Source: an uncultured Collinsella sp. (lineage in GTDB: Bacteria > Actinomycetota > Coriobacteriia > Coriobacteriales > Coriobacteriaceae). From it: DNA of 27,209 nt. The stretch covers positions 1 to 27,209 of the forward strand of contig CAKUEZ010000019.1 of assembly GCA_934646965.1 (NCBI GenBank). The letters run 5' to 3'. Each line of letters begins with the position of its first letter. Within the stretch, counting starts at the first letter, position 1. The notes beneath the pieces were generated by a model. It did no database searches. It had not been told where the DNA came from and saw only the letters and a program-made list of their open reading frames with translations. This document shows, piece by piece, positions 5,601-14,185 of this stretch. The translations under genes and the position numbers were made by a program.

Positions 5601-7958
5601 GTGAGGCTCGATACGCTCGAGATCGGAAAGGACGCCGTTGTCGCATCGGTGACATCGGACGACCAAGCACTCCGACAACATATTTTGGACATGGGCCTAA
5701 CGCCGGGCACCGAAGTCACCATGATGAAGTACGCCCCCATGGGCGACCCGCTCGAGATCCGCCTGCGTGGTTACGAGCTGACGCTGCGCAAGGACGACGC
5801 CGCGCGCATCGAGCTCGTGGATGTACACGACACCGACACCGGCCCGCGCGTTAACGCCGCAATCGGCACGACGGAGCACCCGGCACTGGGCGAGGGGACG
5901 TATTCGCCCCGTGCTGCTAAGACGGCCGTGCCCGAGGGCGCGCCGCTGCATTTTGCCCTCGCCGGTAACCAAAATTGTGGCAAGACCACGCTGTTCAACC
6001 AGCTGACAGGCTCCAACCAGCATGTCGGCAACTTTCCCGGCGTGACGGTCGACCGCAAGGACGGCACCATCCGCAATCACCCCGAGGCGAGCGTCACCGA
6101 CCTGCCCGGCATCTATTCGCTGTCACCGTACACGGGCGAAGAGATCGTCAGCCGCCAATTCATCCTTGACGAAACCCCCGACGCCATCATCGACATCATC
6201 GACGCTACCAACATCGAGCGCAATCTGTACCTGACGCTGCAGCTCATGGAGCTCGACCGCCCCATGGTCATCGCGCTCAACATGATGGACGAGGTGACGG
6301 CCAACGGCGGTGCTGTCGACGTCAACCTGCTCGAAAGCCTGCTGGGTGTGCCGGTCGTGCCCATTAGCGCCGCGCGCAACGAGGGCATCGGCGAGCTCGT
6401 GGAGCATGCCCTGCATGTGGCACGCTTTCGCGAACGTCCCGGTCGCCTGGACTTCTGCGCGCCCGATGGTCCGGATGGCGGCGCACTGCACCGCTGCATC
6501 CACGGCATCGCCAACCTGATCGAGGACCACGCCGTAACGGCCCGCATTCCGGTTCGCTTTGCCGCAACCAAATTGGTTGAGGGCGACGAGCTGGTAACCG
6601 AGGCCCTTCACCTGGACCGCAACGAGCTCGATGCTATCGAGCACATCATCACCCAGATGGAGGGCGAGGCCGGCACCGATCGCCTGTCCGCGCTGGCCGA
6701 CATGCGTTTTAGCTTTATCGGCGACGTGTGCGGGCACTGCGTCGTCAAGCCGCACGAAAGCCGCGAACACGTGCGCTCCGTCAAAATCGACCGCATCCTG
6801 ACCGGTCGCTATACGGCCATTCCGGCGTTCATCCTCATCATGGGCCTCGTCTTTTGGCTGACGTTTGGCGTGATCGGCGCGGCGTTGCAGGGGCTTATGG
6901 AGGACGGCATCGCGGTCGTCATTGCCTCGGCCGATGCGGGCCTCAAGGCGTTTGGCATCAACGACGTGGTTCGCTCGCTCGCCGTTGACGGCGTGCTCAC
7001 GGGTGTGGGCAGCGTGCTGACCTTCCTGCCGATTATCGTTGTGCTCTTCTTGTTCCTCTCCATTCTGGAAGACTCAGGTTACATGGCGCGCGTGGCCTTT
7101 GTTATGGACAAGGTCCTGCGCCGCTTTGGCCTTTCGGGCCGCAGCTTCGTACCCATGCTCGTCGGTTTTGGCTGCACCGTGCCGGCTATTATGTCGACGC
7201 GCACCCTGCCGTCCGAGCACGACCGTAAGATGACCGTCATGCTCACGCCGTTCATGAGCTGCTCGGCCAAGCTGCCGGTCTACGGCCTGCTGTGCGGGGC
7301 ATTCTTCCCGCAGGCGACGGTTCCCGCGATGGTTTCGCTCTATGTGCTGGGCATTGTGGTCGGCTGCATTGCCGCCCTGGTGCTCAACCGCACGGCATTT
7401 AAGGGCGATCCTGTGCCGTTTATCATGGAGCTTCCCAACTATCGTCTGCCGAGTGTTAAGACGACGGTGATGCTCGCGTGGGATAAGGCCAAGGACTTCA
7501 TCACCAAGGCCTTTACCATTATCTTTGCCGCTACGGTGGTCATCTGGTTCCTCCAGACGTTCGATATTCGCTTTAATGTGGTTGCCGACCAGTCGCAGAG
7601 TCTGCTCGCGGGCCTGGGCAGCATCATCGCGCCGGTGCTGGCGCCGCTTGGCTTTGGCGATTGGCGCGCGTCGACAGCACTCGTTACGGGACTTATTGCC
7701 AAGGAGAGCGTCATCTCGACGCTCACGGTGCTTTTGGGCGCAACCTCGCCCGCGGCGCTGTCGACCATGTTCTCGCCGTTTACCGCCTACGTGTTCCTGG
7801 TCTTTACGCTGCTGTATCCGCCGTGCGTGGCGGCCATCGGTGCCGTCAGGAGCGAGCTAGGCGGGCGTTACGCCGTGGCGGTGTTCGCATTCCAGGTGGC
7901 GGTCGCCTGGATTGTCGCGTTCTTGGTCCACAGCGTTGGCGTCCTGATTGGCTTGTAA
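5601..7958 (+). CDS. feoB: FeoA-FeoB fusion, ferrous iron transporter
   Basis: A 785-residue inner-membrane Fe(II) importer. Residues 1-75 are a FeoA/SH3-like domain (ILDMGLTPGTEVTMM), fused here instead of being a separate gene. From residue 122 comes the cytosolic G domain: G1 GNQNCGKTTLFN, G2 FPGVTVDRKDG, G3 DLPG at about 167, G4 NMMD and G5 SAARNEGI. The membrane part begins near residue 410 and contains the gate signatures SGYMARVAFVMD, VGFGCTVPAIMSTRT and LTPFMSCSAKLPVYG. The chosen GTG at 5601 has GGGGGAGG nine bases upstream; longer in-frame starts back to 5481 would run through the operator and lack ribosome sites. The tandem palindromes upstream suggest iron-dependent repression. 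Confidence 0.95.
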   Translation: MRLDTLEIGKDAVVASVTSDDQALRQHILDMGLTPGTEVTMMKYAPMGDPLEIRLRGYELTLRKDDAARIELVDVHDTDTGPRVNAAIGTTEHPALGEGTYSPRAAKTAVPEGAPLHFALAGNQNCGKTTLFNQLTGSNQHVGNFPGVTVDRKDGTIRNHPEASVTDLPGIYSLSPYTGEEIVSRQFILDETPDAIIDIIDATNIERNLYLTLQLMELDRPMVIALNMMDEVTANGGAVDVNLLESLLGVPVVPISAARNEGIGELVEHALHVARFRERPGRLDFCAPDGPDGGALHRCIHGIANLIEDHAVTARIPVRFAATKLVEGDELVTEALHLDRNELDAIEHIITQMEGEAGTDRLSALADMRFSFIGDVCGHCVVKPHESREHVRSVKIDRILTGRYTAIPAFILIMGLVFWLTFGVIGAALQGLMEDGIAVVIASADAGLKAFGINDVVRSLAVDGVLTGVGSVLTFLPIIVVLFLFLSILEDSGYMARVAFVMDKVLRRFGLSGRSFVPMLVGFGCTVPAIMSTRTLPSEHDRKMTVMLTPFMSCSAKLPVYGLLCGAFFPQATVPAMVSLYVLGIVVGCIAALVLNRTAFKGDPVPFIMELPNYRLPSVKTTVMLAWDKAKDFITKAFTIIFAATVVIWFLQTFDIRFNVVADQSQSLLAGLGSIIAPVLAPLGFGDWRASTALVTGLIAKESVISTLTVLLGATSPAALSTMFSPFTAYVFLVFTLLYPPCVAAIGAVRSELGGRYAVAVFAFQVAVAWIVAFLVHSVGVLIGL

Positions 7959-8053
7959 ACGAACGGTTCGCAGGCAAAAGCCTCTCTTATACGGCACGTC
8001 CACGGGCTATACTCCTCTGTCAAACAGTTGGTTTGGCGGAGGAGTTTTTTGTT

Positions 8054-8533
8054 ATGGCGTTCGATAAGGCGATGGTGCATCTGCGGGCGAAGGGCTATGG
8101 CGACCGCGTGATCGTGCCCCAAGAGGAGACGGCGACGGTCGAGGAGGCCGCGGCGGCGCTGGGGACGGCGCCCGCGCAGATCGCGAAGACGATGGCGTTC
8201 GACGTCGACGGCGCGGCGGTGCTCGTGCTGTGCGCCGGGGATGCACGCGTCAACAGCTCCAAGTTCAAGAAGTTCTTCCACGGCAAGCCACATATGATTC
8301 CCGGTGCTGTGGTCGAGGAGGCGGTAGGACACGCGCCCGGCGGTGTCTGCCCCTTTGGCGTCAACGAGGGCGTGGCGGTTTATCTGGACGAGTCGCTTAA
8401 ACGCTTCGACACCGTCTACCCGGCCTGCGGCGACGACCATAGCGGCGTGGCGCTCTCGGTGCCCGAGCTCGAGGCGGCGTCTGACGCCCAGGGCTGGGTC
8501 GACGTCTGCCGCGGGTGGGAGCCCGAGGAATAG
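8054..8533 (+). CDS. YbaK/EbsC-family aminoacyl-tRNA deacylase
   Basis: A 159-residue cytosolic protein of the YbaK/ProX editing-domain family, which removes mischarged amino acids from tRNA in trans (for example Cys or Ala from tRNA-Pro). Seen in the sequence are TAPAQIAKTMAFDVDG, the conserved lysine region VNSSKFKKFF, and the GGVCPFGV loop that lines the acyl-binding pocket in this family. Length is normal. The ATG at 8054 is preceded by GGCGGAGGAG, about 10 bases away. A TATACT at 8008-8013 is a possible -10, without a clear -35. It lies 95 bases after feoB and probably has its own promoter. The exact tRNA substrate cannot be read from the sequence. Confidence 0.88.
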   Translation: MAFDKAMVHLRAKGYGDRVIVPQEETATVEEAAAALGTAPAQIAKTMAFDVDGAAVLVLCAGDARVNSSKFKKFFHGKPHMIPGAVVEEAVGHAPGGVCPFGVNEGVAVYLDESLKRFDTVYPACGDDHSGVALSVPELEAASDAQGWVDVCRGWEPEE

Positions 8534-8559
8534 GTCCTTAAATGTCTGCGCGATTTCGG

Positions 8560-8587
8560 CCCCGCATCTGTATTAACGGATGCGGGG
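8560..8587 (+). terminator. Hairpin after the YbaK-family gene
   Basis: CCCCGCATC (8560-8568) pairs perfectly with GATGCGGGG (8579-8587) around a 10-base loop. The U-tract is poor, so termination efficiency is uncertain. The right arm begins at the last bases of the -35 region of the next promoter. Confidence 0.5.
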
Positions 8588-8602
8588 ACGTTGCTATATA
8601 AT
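8573..8602 (+). promoter_or_regulatory. Promoter of the SotB-like gene
   Basis: A perfect TATAAT at 8597-8602 lies 18 bases after TTAACG (8573-8578, four of six consensus bases). The start codon is 34 bases downstream, giving a short leader. Confidence 0.6.
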
Positions 8603-8635
8603 CGCCTCCGCTCAAAATGATTGGAGACGTTATAT

Positions 8636-9832
8636 ATGAGTCAGGCAAGGCAAGACGGCATCACGCTCAAGCAGTGGCTCCCGCTCATCGGGCTTACCTG
8701 CTGCGCGTTCGTGTTCAACACATCGGAGTTCATGCCCATCGGCCTTCTGACCGACATCGCCGCATCGTTCTCGCTTACCGAGGCCCAGGCCGGCATCATG
8801 ATCTCGGTCTATGCTTGGGGCGTCATGCTGCTGTCGCTGCCGCTCATGGTGTTCGCCTCGCGCTTTGAGTTTAAGCGGATGTTGCTGGGCGTGCTGGCCG
8901 TGTTCTCGCTTGGCCAGTTCCTGTCCGCCGTGGCGCCCACCTATCCTATTTTGGTCTGTGCGCGCCTGGTGGTCGCTTGCGCGCACGCCGTGTTCTGGTC
9001 GGTCGCCTCGATCATGGCCTCGCGCCTGGTCGATACGCGCCACGGGGCGCTTGCCATCAGCATGATCGCTACGGGCTCGTCCATCGCGCAGATCTTCGGC
9101 CTGCCCCTCGGTCGCGCTATCGGCTTGGCGGTGGGCTGGCGCATGACGTTCGCCGTGGTCGGCGCCCTCTCGGCCGTCGCCGTCGTCTACCAGGCGACCG
9201 TGTTCCCCGTCATGCCGGCCGGCGAGCGCTTTACGCTCAAGCAGCTGCCCGAGCTTCTCAAAAACCCGTTCCTCATCGCGCTTTATGCGGTCACGGTGTT
9301 CATGGCGACTGGCTACTACGCGGGCTACAGCTACATCGAACCGTTCCTAGCTCAGGTCGCGCACGTCGACGCGAGCGCCATCACCATGACGCTGACGGCG
9401 TTCGGCTGCTCTGGTCTGCTCGGAAGTTGGTTGTTCGGCCGCCTGTTCGATGGGCACCGGTTCCCGTTCCTCACGATCACGCTCTCGGGCGTGCCGGTTG
9501 CCTTGCTGCTTATGGGTCCGGTTGCACCGTCGCTCGTCGCCGTTCTCGCTGTTTGCGCGCTATGGGGCTGCTGCTCCACGGCCTTTAACGTGGCGTTTCA
9601 GGCCGAGCTCATCAAGTACACGCCGGCGGATTCGTCGGCGGTTGCCATGTCGATTTTCTCGGGCTTGTTCAATCTCGGTATCGGCACGGGCACCGCGATC
9701 GGCGGTGCCGTGGTGTCGGGCCCCGGTATCGCTTGGATTGGCTTCGCGGGCGGGGCGATTACCGTCGTGGGCGTCATCCTCGCCATCACCGTACTGTTCC
9801 CAGCCATACGCCGCGCCAAACCCGTCGCCTAA
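8636..9832 (+). CDS. sotB: MFS efflux transporter, SotB-like (DHA1 family)
   Basis: A 398-residue inner-membrane proton antiporter of the major facilitator superfamily with 12 predicted helices. Landmarks match the sugar efflux transporter B group: FNTSEFMPIGLLTDIA in helix 1, GIMISVYAWGVMLLSLPLM in helix 2, AHAVFWSVASIMASR in helix 4, GLPLGRAIGLAVGWRMTF in helix 5 and YAGYSYIEPF in helix 7. E. coli SotB exports arabinose, IPTG and related sugars; whether this protein exports sugars or drugs is not decided by the sequence. The ATG at 8636 follows TGGAG by nine bases; an in-frame TTG at 8621 overlaps that ribosome site and is rejected. It is a single-gene unit. Confidence 0.88.
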   Translation: MSQARQDGITLKQWLPLIGLTCCAFVFNTSEFMPIGLLTDIAASFSLTEAQAGIMISVYAWGVMLLSLPLMVFASRFEFKRMLLGVLAVFSLGQFLSAVAPTYPILVCARLVVACAHAVFWSVASIMASRLVDTRHGALAISMIATGSSIAQIFGLPLGRAIGLAVGWRMTFAVVGALSAVAVVYQATVFPVMPAGERFTLKQLPELLKNPFLIALYAVTVFMATGYYAGYSYIEPFLAQVAHVDASAITMTLTAFGCSGLLGSWLFGRLFDGHRFPFLTITLSGVPVALLLMGPVAPSLVAVLAVCALWGCCSTAFNVAFQAELIKYTPADSSAVAMSIFSGLFNLGIGTGTAIGGAVVSGPGIAWIGFAGGAITVVGVILAITVLFPAIRRAKPVA

Positions 9833-9848
9833 TCACATTCCACCCTTT

Positions 9849-9912
9849 AGTTGCGGTGAAATAGTTCCTGGATAGGCCCAAGCCCGATTGCAGGAACTAT
9901 TTCACCGCAACT
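9849..9912. repeat. Palindromic repeat family A, copy 2
   Basis: The arms at 9849-9870 and 9891-9912 are perfect 22-bp inverted repeats with a 20-base spacer. They match copy 1 (5166-5232) at all but a couple of positions, while the spacers differ in sequence apart from a short GCCCAAG-like patch. The element sits 16 bases after the SotB-like stop codon. Confidence 0.88.
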
Positions 9913-10297
9913 TATTTGGAATGCGGTAGAAGGATGGCCTTTTTTGCCGTGTTCGGCATCGCCGGCAAACCGCCACCAGCATTTTTCGAGTTGCGCGGTT
10001 TTCCCACTGATTCCACGCGATTGCCGTTGAAACAATTCGAGCGATTTTGTTTCATTTTGGGCATATTCGCGTCCATTTGCGAACTTTCTCCGCAGAATCA
10101 AGCATCTCAAAGGAGGTAAATGGTCCCGAGGTGGCGTTTTTGGTTAGTGGGAGAGATCCGGACGACCACGCAACTCGATTTTTGCTGGTGACCAGGAAAC
10201 GCAACCGGACCATGCGCAAGAAGAGTCCCGTCCCAAATTAGCCACCCTGCTGGGCATACAATGGATGGCGTTGTGTTGCGCTTACCGGGAGGTTGCT
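9913..10297. other. Non-coding or degraded stretch before the GH13 gene
   Basis: This 385-base stretch is more AT-rich than its neighbours and holds no convincing gene. It contains a short hairpin (TGCCG/CGGCA, 9945-9958) and a strong AAAGGAGGT at 10109-10117 followed by ATG at 10120, which opens only a 23-codon frame ending at 10191. It may be a leader peptide or the remnant of a lost gene. TACAAT at 10257-10262 is a possible -10 for the glycosidase gene, without a recognisable -35. Confidence 0.35.
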
Positions 10298-11674
10298 ATG
10301 TGGGCATACGAGACGACGTTCTATCAGATCTATCCGCTGGGCTTTTGCGGAGCTCCGCGCGAAAACGCCGCCCCCGTTGCCGAGGATGAGCTCGCCCAGG
10401 CTGCCAACGCCGCGCCCAACCCCGATGCTCCGATTATGAAAATCGCCCAATGGGCCGACTACCTGCAAGAGCTCGGCATCGGTGCTGTGCTCATTAACCC
10501 GCCGCTCGAGTCTGATAGCCACGGCTACGATACACGCAGCCTGCGCCACGTCGACCGCCGCCTGGGTGGGGATGCCGACTTTGCCGCCGTGTGCGAGACG
10601 CTGCACGCCCATGGCGTCCGCGTGGTGCTCGATGCCGTCTTCAACCACGTCGGTCGCGGCTTTTGGGCCTTCCGCGATGTTCAGGAGCGCAAGTGGGATT
10701 CGCCGTACAAGGATTGGTTCCACATCAGCTTTGACGGTGACTCGTGCTACGGCGACGGCTTTTGGTACGAGGGCTGGGAGGGCCATTTTGAGCTTGTGAA
10801 GCTCAACCTGCAAAATCCCGCCGTGGTCGATTACCTGCTTGAGTCCGTGCGTCGCTGGGCCGAGGTCTTTGGCATCGACGGCCTGCGCTTGGACGTCGCC
10901 TATATGCTCGACCGCGATTTCATACGTCGTTTGCATAGCTTTGCCCGTGAGCTCAAGCCCGACTTTGTGCTGATCGGCGAGACACTCCACGGCGACTACA
11001 ATCAGATCGTCAACGACGAGATGCTCGATTCCTGCACCAACTACGAGTGCTACAAGGGCCTGTATTCCAGCTTTAACTCGGTCAACATGTTCGAGATTGC
11101 CCACTCGCTGCATCGCCAGTTTGGCGGCGACCCGTGGTGCATTTATCGCGGCAAGCATCTGCTGTCGTTTGTCGACAACCACGACGTGCCGCGCCTGGCG
11201 AGCATTCTCACCGACAAGTCCTGCCTGCGCCCTGCCTATGGCATGCTCTTTGGCATGCCGGGCATCCCGTGCGTCTACTATGGCAGCGAGTGGGGGATTG
11301 CCGGCGAAAAGGGCGGCCCCGATGGCGACTGGGCGCTGCGCCCCGCGCTCGACGAGCCCGCACCCAACGAGCTGACGGCGTTTATCACGCAGCTCGCGCG
11401 CCTTCGCTCGGCCGACGACACGGCGGCCCGTGCTCTCAACTACGGTGCCTATCGTAACGTGGTGATTCAGAACAAGCAGCTGCTGTTCGAGCGCGCCTGC
11501 GATGACGCGACGGTGCTCGTGGCGGTGAACGCCGTAAATGAGCCCTGCACCTTTGGCGCCGGCGAGTTCAACGGGTCCTTTGTCGACCTGCTTGCAGACG
11601 GTGCGCCCATGGTCGAGCTGTCGGGCACGCTTGAGCTTGCACCCTACGAGGTGCGCTATCTGCTGAGGGCCTAG
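10298..11674 (+). CDS. Alpha-amylase family (GH13) glycoside hydrolase
   Basis: A 458-residue cytosolic GH13 enzyme. The four conserved regions are present: I DAVFNH (112-117), II GLRLDVA with nucleophile Asp199, III LIGETL with acid/base Glu228, and IV FVDNHD with Asp296. There is no signal peptide, and the domain starts within the first residues (YETTFYQIYPLGF). It is therefore a short intracellular member, closest in style to oligosaccharide-acting enzymes such as maltodextrin glucosidases or cyclomaltodextrinases; the exact substrate is not determined. The ATG at 10298 has GGGAGG five bases upstream; an in-frame start at 10265 does not. The stop lies three bases before the next gene, so the two are translationally coupled. 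Confidence 0.88.
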   Translation: MWAYETTFYQIYPLGFCGAPRENAAPVAEDELAQAANAAPNPDAPIMKIAQWADYLQELGIGAVLINPPLESDSHGYDTRSLRHVDRRLGGDADFAAVCETLHAHGVRVVLDAVFNHVGRGFWAFRDVQERKWDSPYKDWFHISFDGDSCYGDGFWYEGWEGHFELVKLNLQNPAVVDYLLESVRRWAEVFGIDGLRLDVAYMLDRDFIRRLHSFARELKPDFVLIGETLHGDYNQIVNDEMLDSCTNYECYKGLYSSFNSVNMFEIAHSLHRQFGGDPWCIYRGKHLLSFVDNHDVPRLASILTDKSCLRPAYGMLFGMPGIPCVYYGSEWGIAGEKGGPDGDWALRPALDEPAPNELTAFITQLARLRSADDTAARALNYGAYRNVVIQNKQLLFERACDDATVLVAVNAVNEPCTFGAGEFNGSFVDLLADGAPMVELSGTLELAPYEVRYLLRA

Positions 11675-11677
11675 CTC

Positions 11678-12241
11678 TTGGCCGCGCCGGACGAGGGATA
11701 TCAGCATATTGAGCATGGGTTTGAACCCGTGTTTGACGAGCGCTCGCGCGTTTTGGTGCTGGGGTCGTTTCCCTCGGTGCTTTCGCGTGTCAACGCCTTC
11801 TACTATGGCAACCCGCAAAACCGCTTTTGGCGTGTGACGGCGGCGTGTCTCGGCGCGCCCGTGCCGCCCAACGAGGGCGATCCTTTGGCAGACGGTGAGC
11901 CTGCGACGCTCGAAGCCTCCATTGCCGCCAAGCGTGCCATGCTGCTGAACGGCGGCGTGGCCCTGTGGGATGTGATTGAGAGCTGTGACATTAAAGGCTC
12001 GAGCGATGCCAGCATTCGCAACGTTGTGCCGGCACATATCGAGCGCATTACCGGCGCCGCGCCGATCGAGGTCGTTGTTTGCAACGGCGGCACGGCCGGA
12101 CGGCTCTACAAGCGCTATCTGCAAGAGCGGACGGGGCTGCCCGCCATCGTCCTGCCCTCGACAAGTCCTGCCAATGCCGCCTGGCGCCTAGAGCGTCTTG
12201 TTGAGCGTTGGCACGAGGCCGTCGACTGGGCAGTTCGTTAA
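11678..12241 (+). CDS. DNA-deoxyinosine (hypoxanthine) glycosylase, uracil-DNA glycosylase superfamily
   Basis: A 187-residue base-excision-repair enzyme of the hypoxanthine-DNA glycosylase family, which removes deaminated adenine from DNA. Motif 1 is seen as LVLGSFPSVLSR followed by FYYGNPQNRFWRV (41-53); the active-site asparagine is expected in this block. The second conserved motif is LPSTSPANAAW near the C-terminus. The start is a TTG at 11678 with GAGGG eight bases upstream, inside the end of the glycosidase gene; no in-frame ATG precedes motif 1. The three-base gap to the GH13 gene implies co-transcription, although the two functions are unrelated. It ends tail-to-tail with the next gene, one base apart. 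Confidence 0.85.
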   Translation: MAAPDEGYQHIEHGFEPVFDERSRVLVLGSFPSVLSRVNAFYYGNPQNRFWRVTAACLGAPVPPNEGDPLADGEPATLEASIAAKRAMLLNGGVALWDVIESCDIKGSSDASIRNVVPAHIERITGAAPIEVVVCNGGTAGRLYKRYLQERTGLPAIVLPSTSPANAAWRLERLVERWHEAVDWAVR

Positions 12242-12242
12242 T

Positions 12243-12905
12243 TTAGATATTTGATTGAGCGCGGCTGCCGAGGTGTCTGATGACGGCATGCCAGATTGGT
12301 GCAGGCACGACTGGCGTGGCGCAAACTATGCCATTGGCGTCAATGTCCTCGGCGTTGCCGCCGCCAAGTCGTTGCGCATGCTCAGCCGAGCAGCCCATGC
12401 GCACGGCGCCTACCAGCTTGTCCATGGCTTCCGAAAATGGCCGTCGCAGGAGTCCCATGCGCGGGGAGCGGCGAAGAGCCGCAATGCCGTTGTCGGCGCA
12501 GATGACAACGCCGCCGCACCAAGGCAGATCGCGAAGGTCGCATGCCGTTCGCAGCTGCTCGATGAGCCCGTGTGCTCGCACGAGGCCATTAACACCAGCC
12601 TGGACAACAACATAGACACGCGTTCCTGCGTCACCAAAGCGATTGAGCGCCTGTTCTATGGCTGCCATCGCTTCATCATCAAGTACATCCTCGACGGCGA
12701 GCACAATGCCATCGACGGTGGCATCGGCATCATCCGTCTTCAAGTCAACCGGGCGGGGGAGCGAAGTACCGGAAAGCCGGGCATACGCTGCGATGGCATC
12801 CTGAAGGTCCCAGAGCAAAAACTCAAGATCGGCACTACCGGGAATGCTGATATACGCAATGGTCTGCAACGTTTTGGGCTCATTGCCGCGCGCGGTCGCC
12901 TCCAT
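12243..12905 (-). CDS. Hypothetical protein, possibly a truncated flavodoxin-like NAD(P)H reductase
   Basis: A 220-residue protein not firmly recognised. Its central part (about residues 60-165), with TRVYVVVQAG, DLPWCGGVVICADNG and a PFSEAMDKLVGAV helix, resembles the second half of flavodoxin-fold NAD(P)H-dependent FMN reductases. It lacks the usual N-terminal Rossmann phosphate-binding loop, so it may be a cofactor-free relative or a diverged remnant. There are no membrane segments and no signal peptide. The ATG at 12905 has AAAGGAGA five bases upstream, which argues that it is translated. It is convergent with the glycosylase gene and divergent from the aminotransferase gene, with about 90 bases between starts. 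Confidence 0.7.
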   Translation of the reverse strand: MEATARGNEPKTLQTIAYISIPGSADLEFLLWDLQDAIAAYARLSGTSLPRPVDLKTDDADATVDGIVLAVEDVLDDEAMAAIEQALNRFGDAGTRVYVVVQAGVNGLVRAHGLIEQLRTACDLRDLPWCGGVVICADNGIAALRRSPRMGLLRRPFSEAMDKLVGAVRMGCSAEHAQRLGGGNAEDIDANGIVCATPVVPAPIWHAVIRHLGSRAQSNI

Positions 12906-12998
12906 GCCATCTCCTTTCCGGTTGGTTTCCGTTTAGGTTACACCGTCTGGTGGCGCCCCGCCGCGCTATCCTAGTGCAACCCTTACGAAAGGAATGCC

Positions 12999-14135
12999 AT
13001 GCGTCTGCCCATGAACACCTCGCTTGCCACGCTCAAGCCTTCCGGCATCCGCCGAATCAATGCACTTGCCGCACAGCATCCGGGATGCATTGCGCTTGCG
13101 CTTGGTGAGCCCGATTTTCCCACGCCCGACGTGATCAGCGCCGAGGTGACCGTCTCGCTCGACCGCGGCGACACGCACTATCCGCCCAACAACGGCCGTC
13201 CCGCCCTGCGCGAGGCACTGTCCAAATATATGGGTGACGCGGGCCTTGCGTTTTCGGCCGACGAGGTCATCCTGACCGACGGCGCGACCGAGGCCCTGTC
13301 GGCAACATTCATGGCCATGCTCAACCCCGGCGACGAGGTCATTATCCCCACGCCGGCCTTTGGCCTGTACGAAAGCATCGTCGTGGCCAACCACGCCAAG
13401 GCGGTCTTTTTGGATACGGAGCCTGCGCAATTTCAGATTGACGAGGATGCGCTTCGTGCTTGCGTGACGCCGGCGACCAAGGCCATCGTCATCTGCTCGC
13501 CCAACAATCCCACGGGCTGCATTCTCAACGCGGCATCGCTCGACGCCGTGGCGCGCGTGGCAGAGCAGGCGGGTATCTACGTAATCTGCGACGACGTCTA
13601 CAACCGCTTGGTCTATGTAGACGGCTACGAGCGCTTCGCCCAGCGCCACCCAGAACTGCGCGAGCAGACAGTGGTCATCGAGAGCTTCTCCAAACCCTGG
13701 GCCATGACCGGCTGGCGCCTGGGCTGGCTCGCAGCCGCAACCCCCGTCATCGCCGAGATCGCAAAGGCCCATCAGTACCTGGTATCGAGCGCTGTTTCCT
13801 TCGAGATGGACGCCGCAGCCCGAGCCCTGACCGTCGACCCCACCCCCATGCTCGAAGTCTACCGAGCCCGCCGCGAACGCGTGCTCGCAGCCCTAGACGC
13901 CATGCGCCTCGACGTAGTGGAGCCCGCAGGCGCCTTCTACGCCTTCCCGAGCATCAAACAATTCGGCCTAACAAGCGAGGACTTCTGCATCAAAGCTATA
14001 AAGGAGGCCAACGTAGCCCTAGTCCCAGGAGACTGCTTCGGCACCGAAAACCACATCCGCCTAAGCTACTGCGTTTCCGACAAAGACCTGGACGAAGGCT
14101 TAACCCGCCTCTCCACCTTCGTTTCAACCTTGTAG
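12999..14135 (+). CDS. Class I/II PLP-dependent aminotransferase
   Basis: A 378-residue fold-type I aminotransferase, aspartate-aminotransferase-like. PLP-binding features are visible: YPPNNGRPALREAL (61-74), DGATEALSATF (94-104), SPNNPTG (167-173), ICDDVYN (196-202), and the Schiff-base lysine Lys232 in ESFSKPWAMTGWRLGW. The C-terminal arginine in HIRLSYCVS would hold the substrate carboxylate. Substrate could be aspartate, an aromatic or a branched amino acid; the sequence does not decide. The ATG at 12999 follows AAAGGA by five bases. Codon choice drifts in the last third (after about 13700), with many GCA, GTA, CTA and CCA codons rare in the first part, which may mark recombination with a relative. 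Confidence 0.9.
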   Translation: MRLPMNTSLATLKPSGIRRINALAAQHPGCIALALGEPDFPTPDVISAEVTVSLDRGDTHYPPNNGRPALREALSKYMGDAGLAFSADEVILTDGATEALSATFMAMLNPGDEVIIPTPAFGLYESIVVANHAKAVFLDTEPAQFQIDEDALRACVTPATKAIVICSPNNPTGCILNAASLDAVARVAEQAGIYVICDDVYNRLVYVDGYERFAQRHPELREQTVVIESFSKPWAMTGWRLGWLAAATPVIAEIAKAHQYLVSSAVSFEMDAAARALTVDPTPMLEVYRARRERVLAALDAMRLDVVEPAGAFYAFPSIKQFGLTSEDFCIKAIKEANVALVPGDCFGTENHIRLSYCVSDKDLDEGLTRLSTFVSTL

Positions 14136-14185
14136 TCCAACGGGATCCAACCCATCAGCCCACCGACCCAAGCATTATGAGTGGG

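Noticed and set aside
9916..10241. Two overlapping small plus-strand frames (about 65 codons each) after the SotB-like gene
   Set aside because: No ribosome sites at their starts, the first begins next to a palindromic repeat, and composition is unlike neighbouring genes.
10238..12124. Long minus-strand open frame opposite the GH13 and glycosylase genes
   Set aside because: Shadow of the well-supported plus-strand genes; no recognisable motifs.
12255..12974. Plus-strand frame opposite the flavodoxin-reductase-like gene
   Set aside because: The minus-strand frame has a good ribosome site and flavodoxin-fold-like segments; the plus frame has neither.
12966..13772. Minus-strand open frame opposite the aminotransferase gene
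   Set aside because: Shadow frame; the plus strand carries all PLP-binding motifs.
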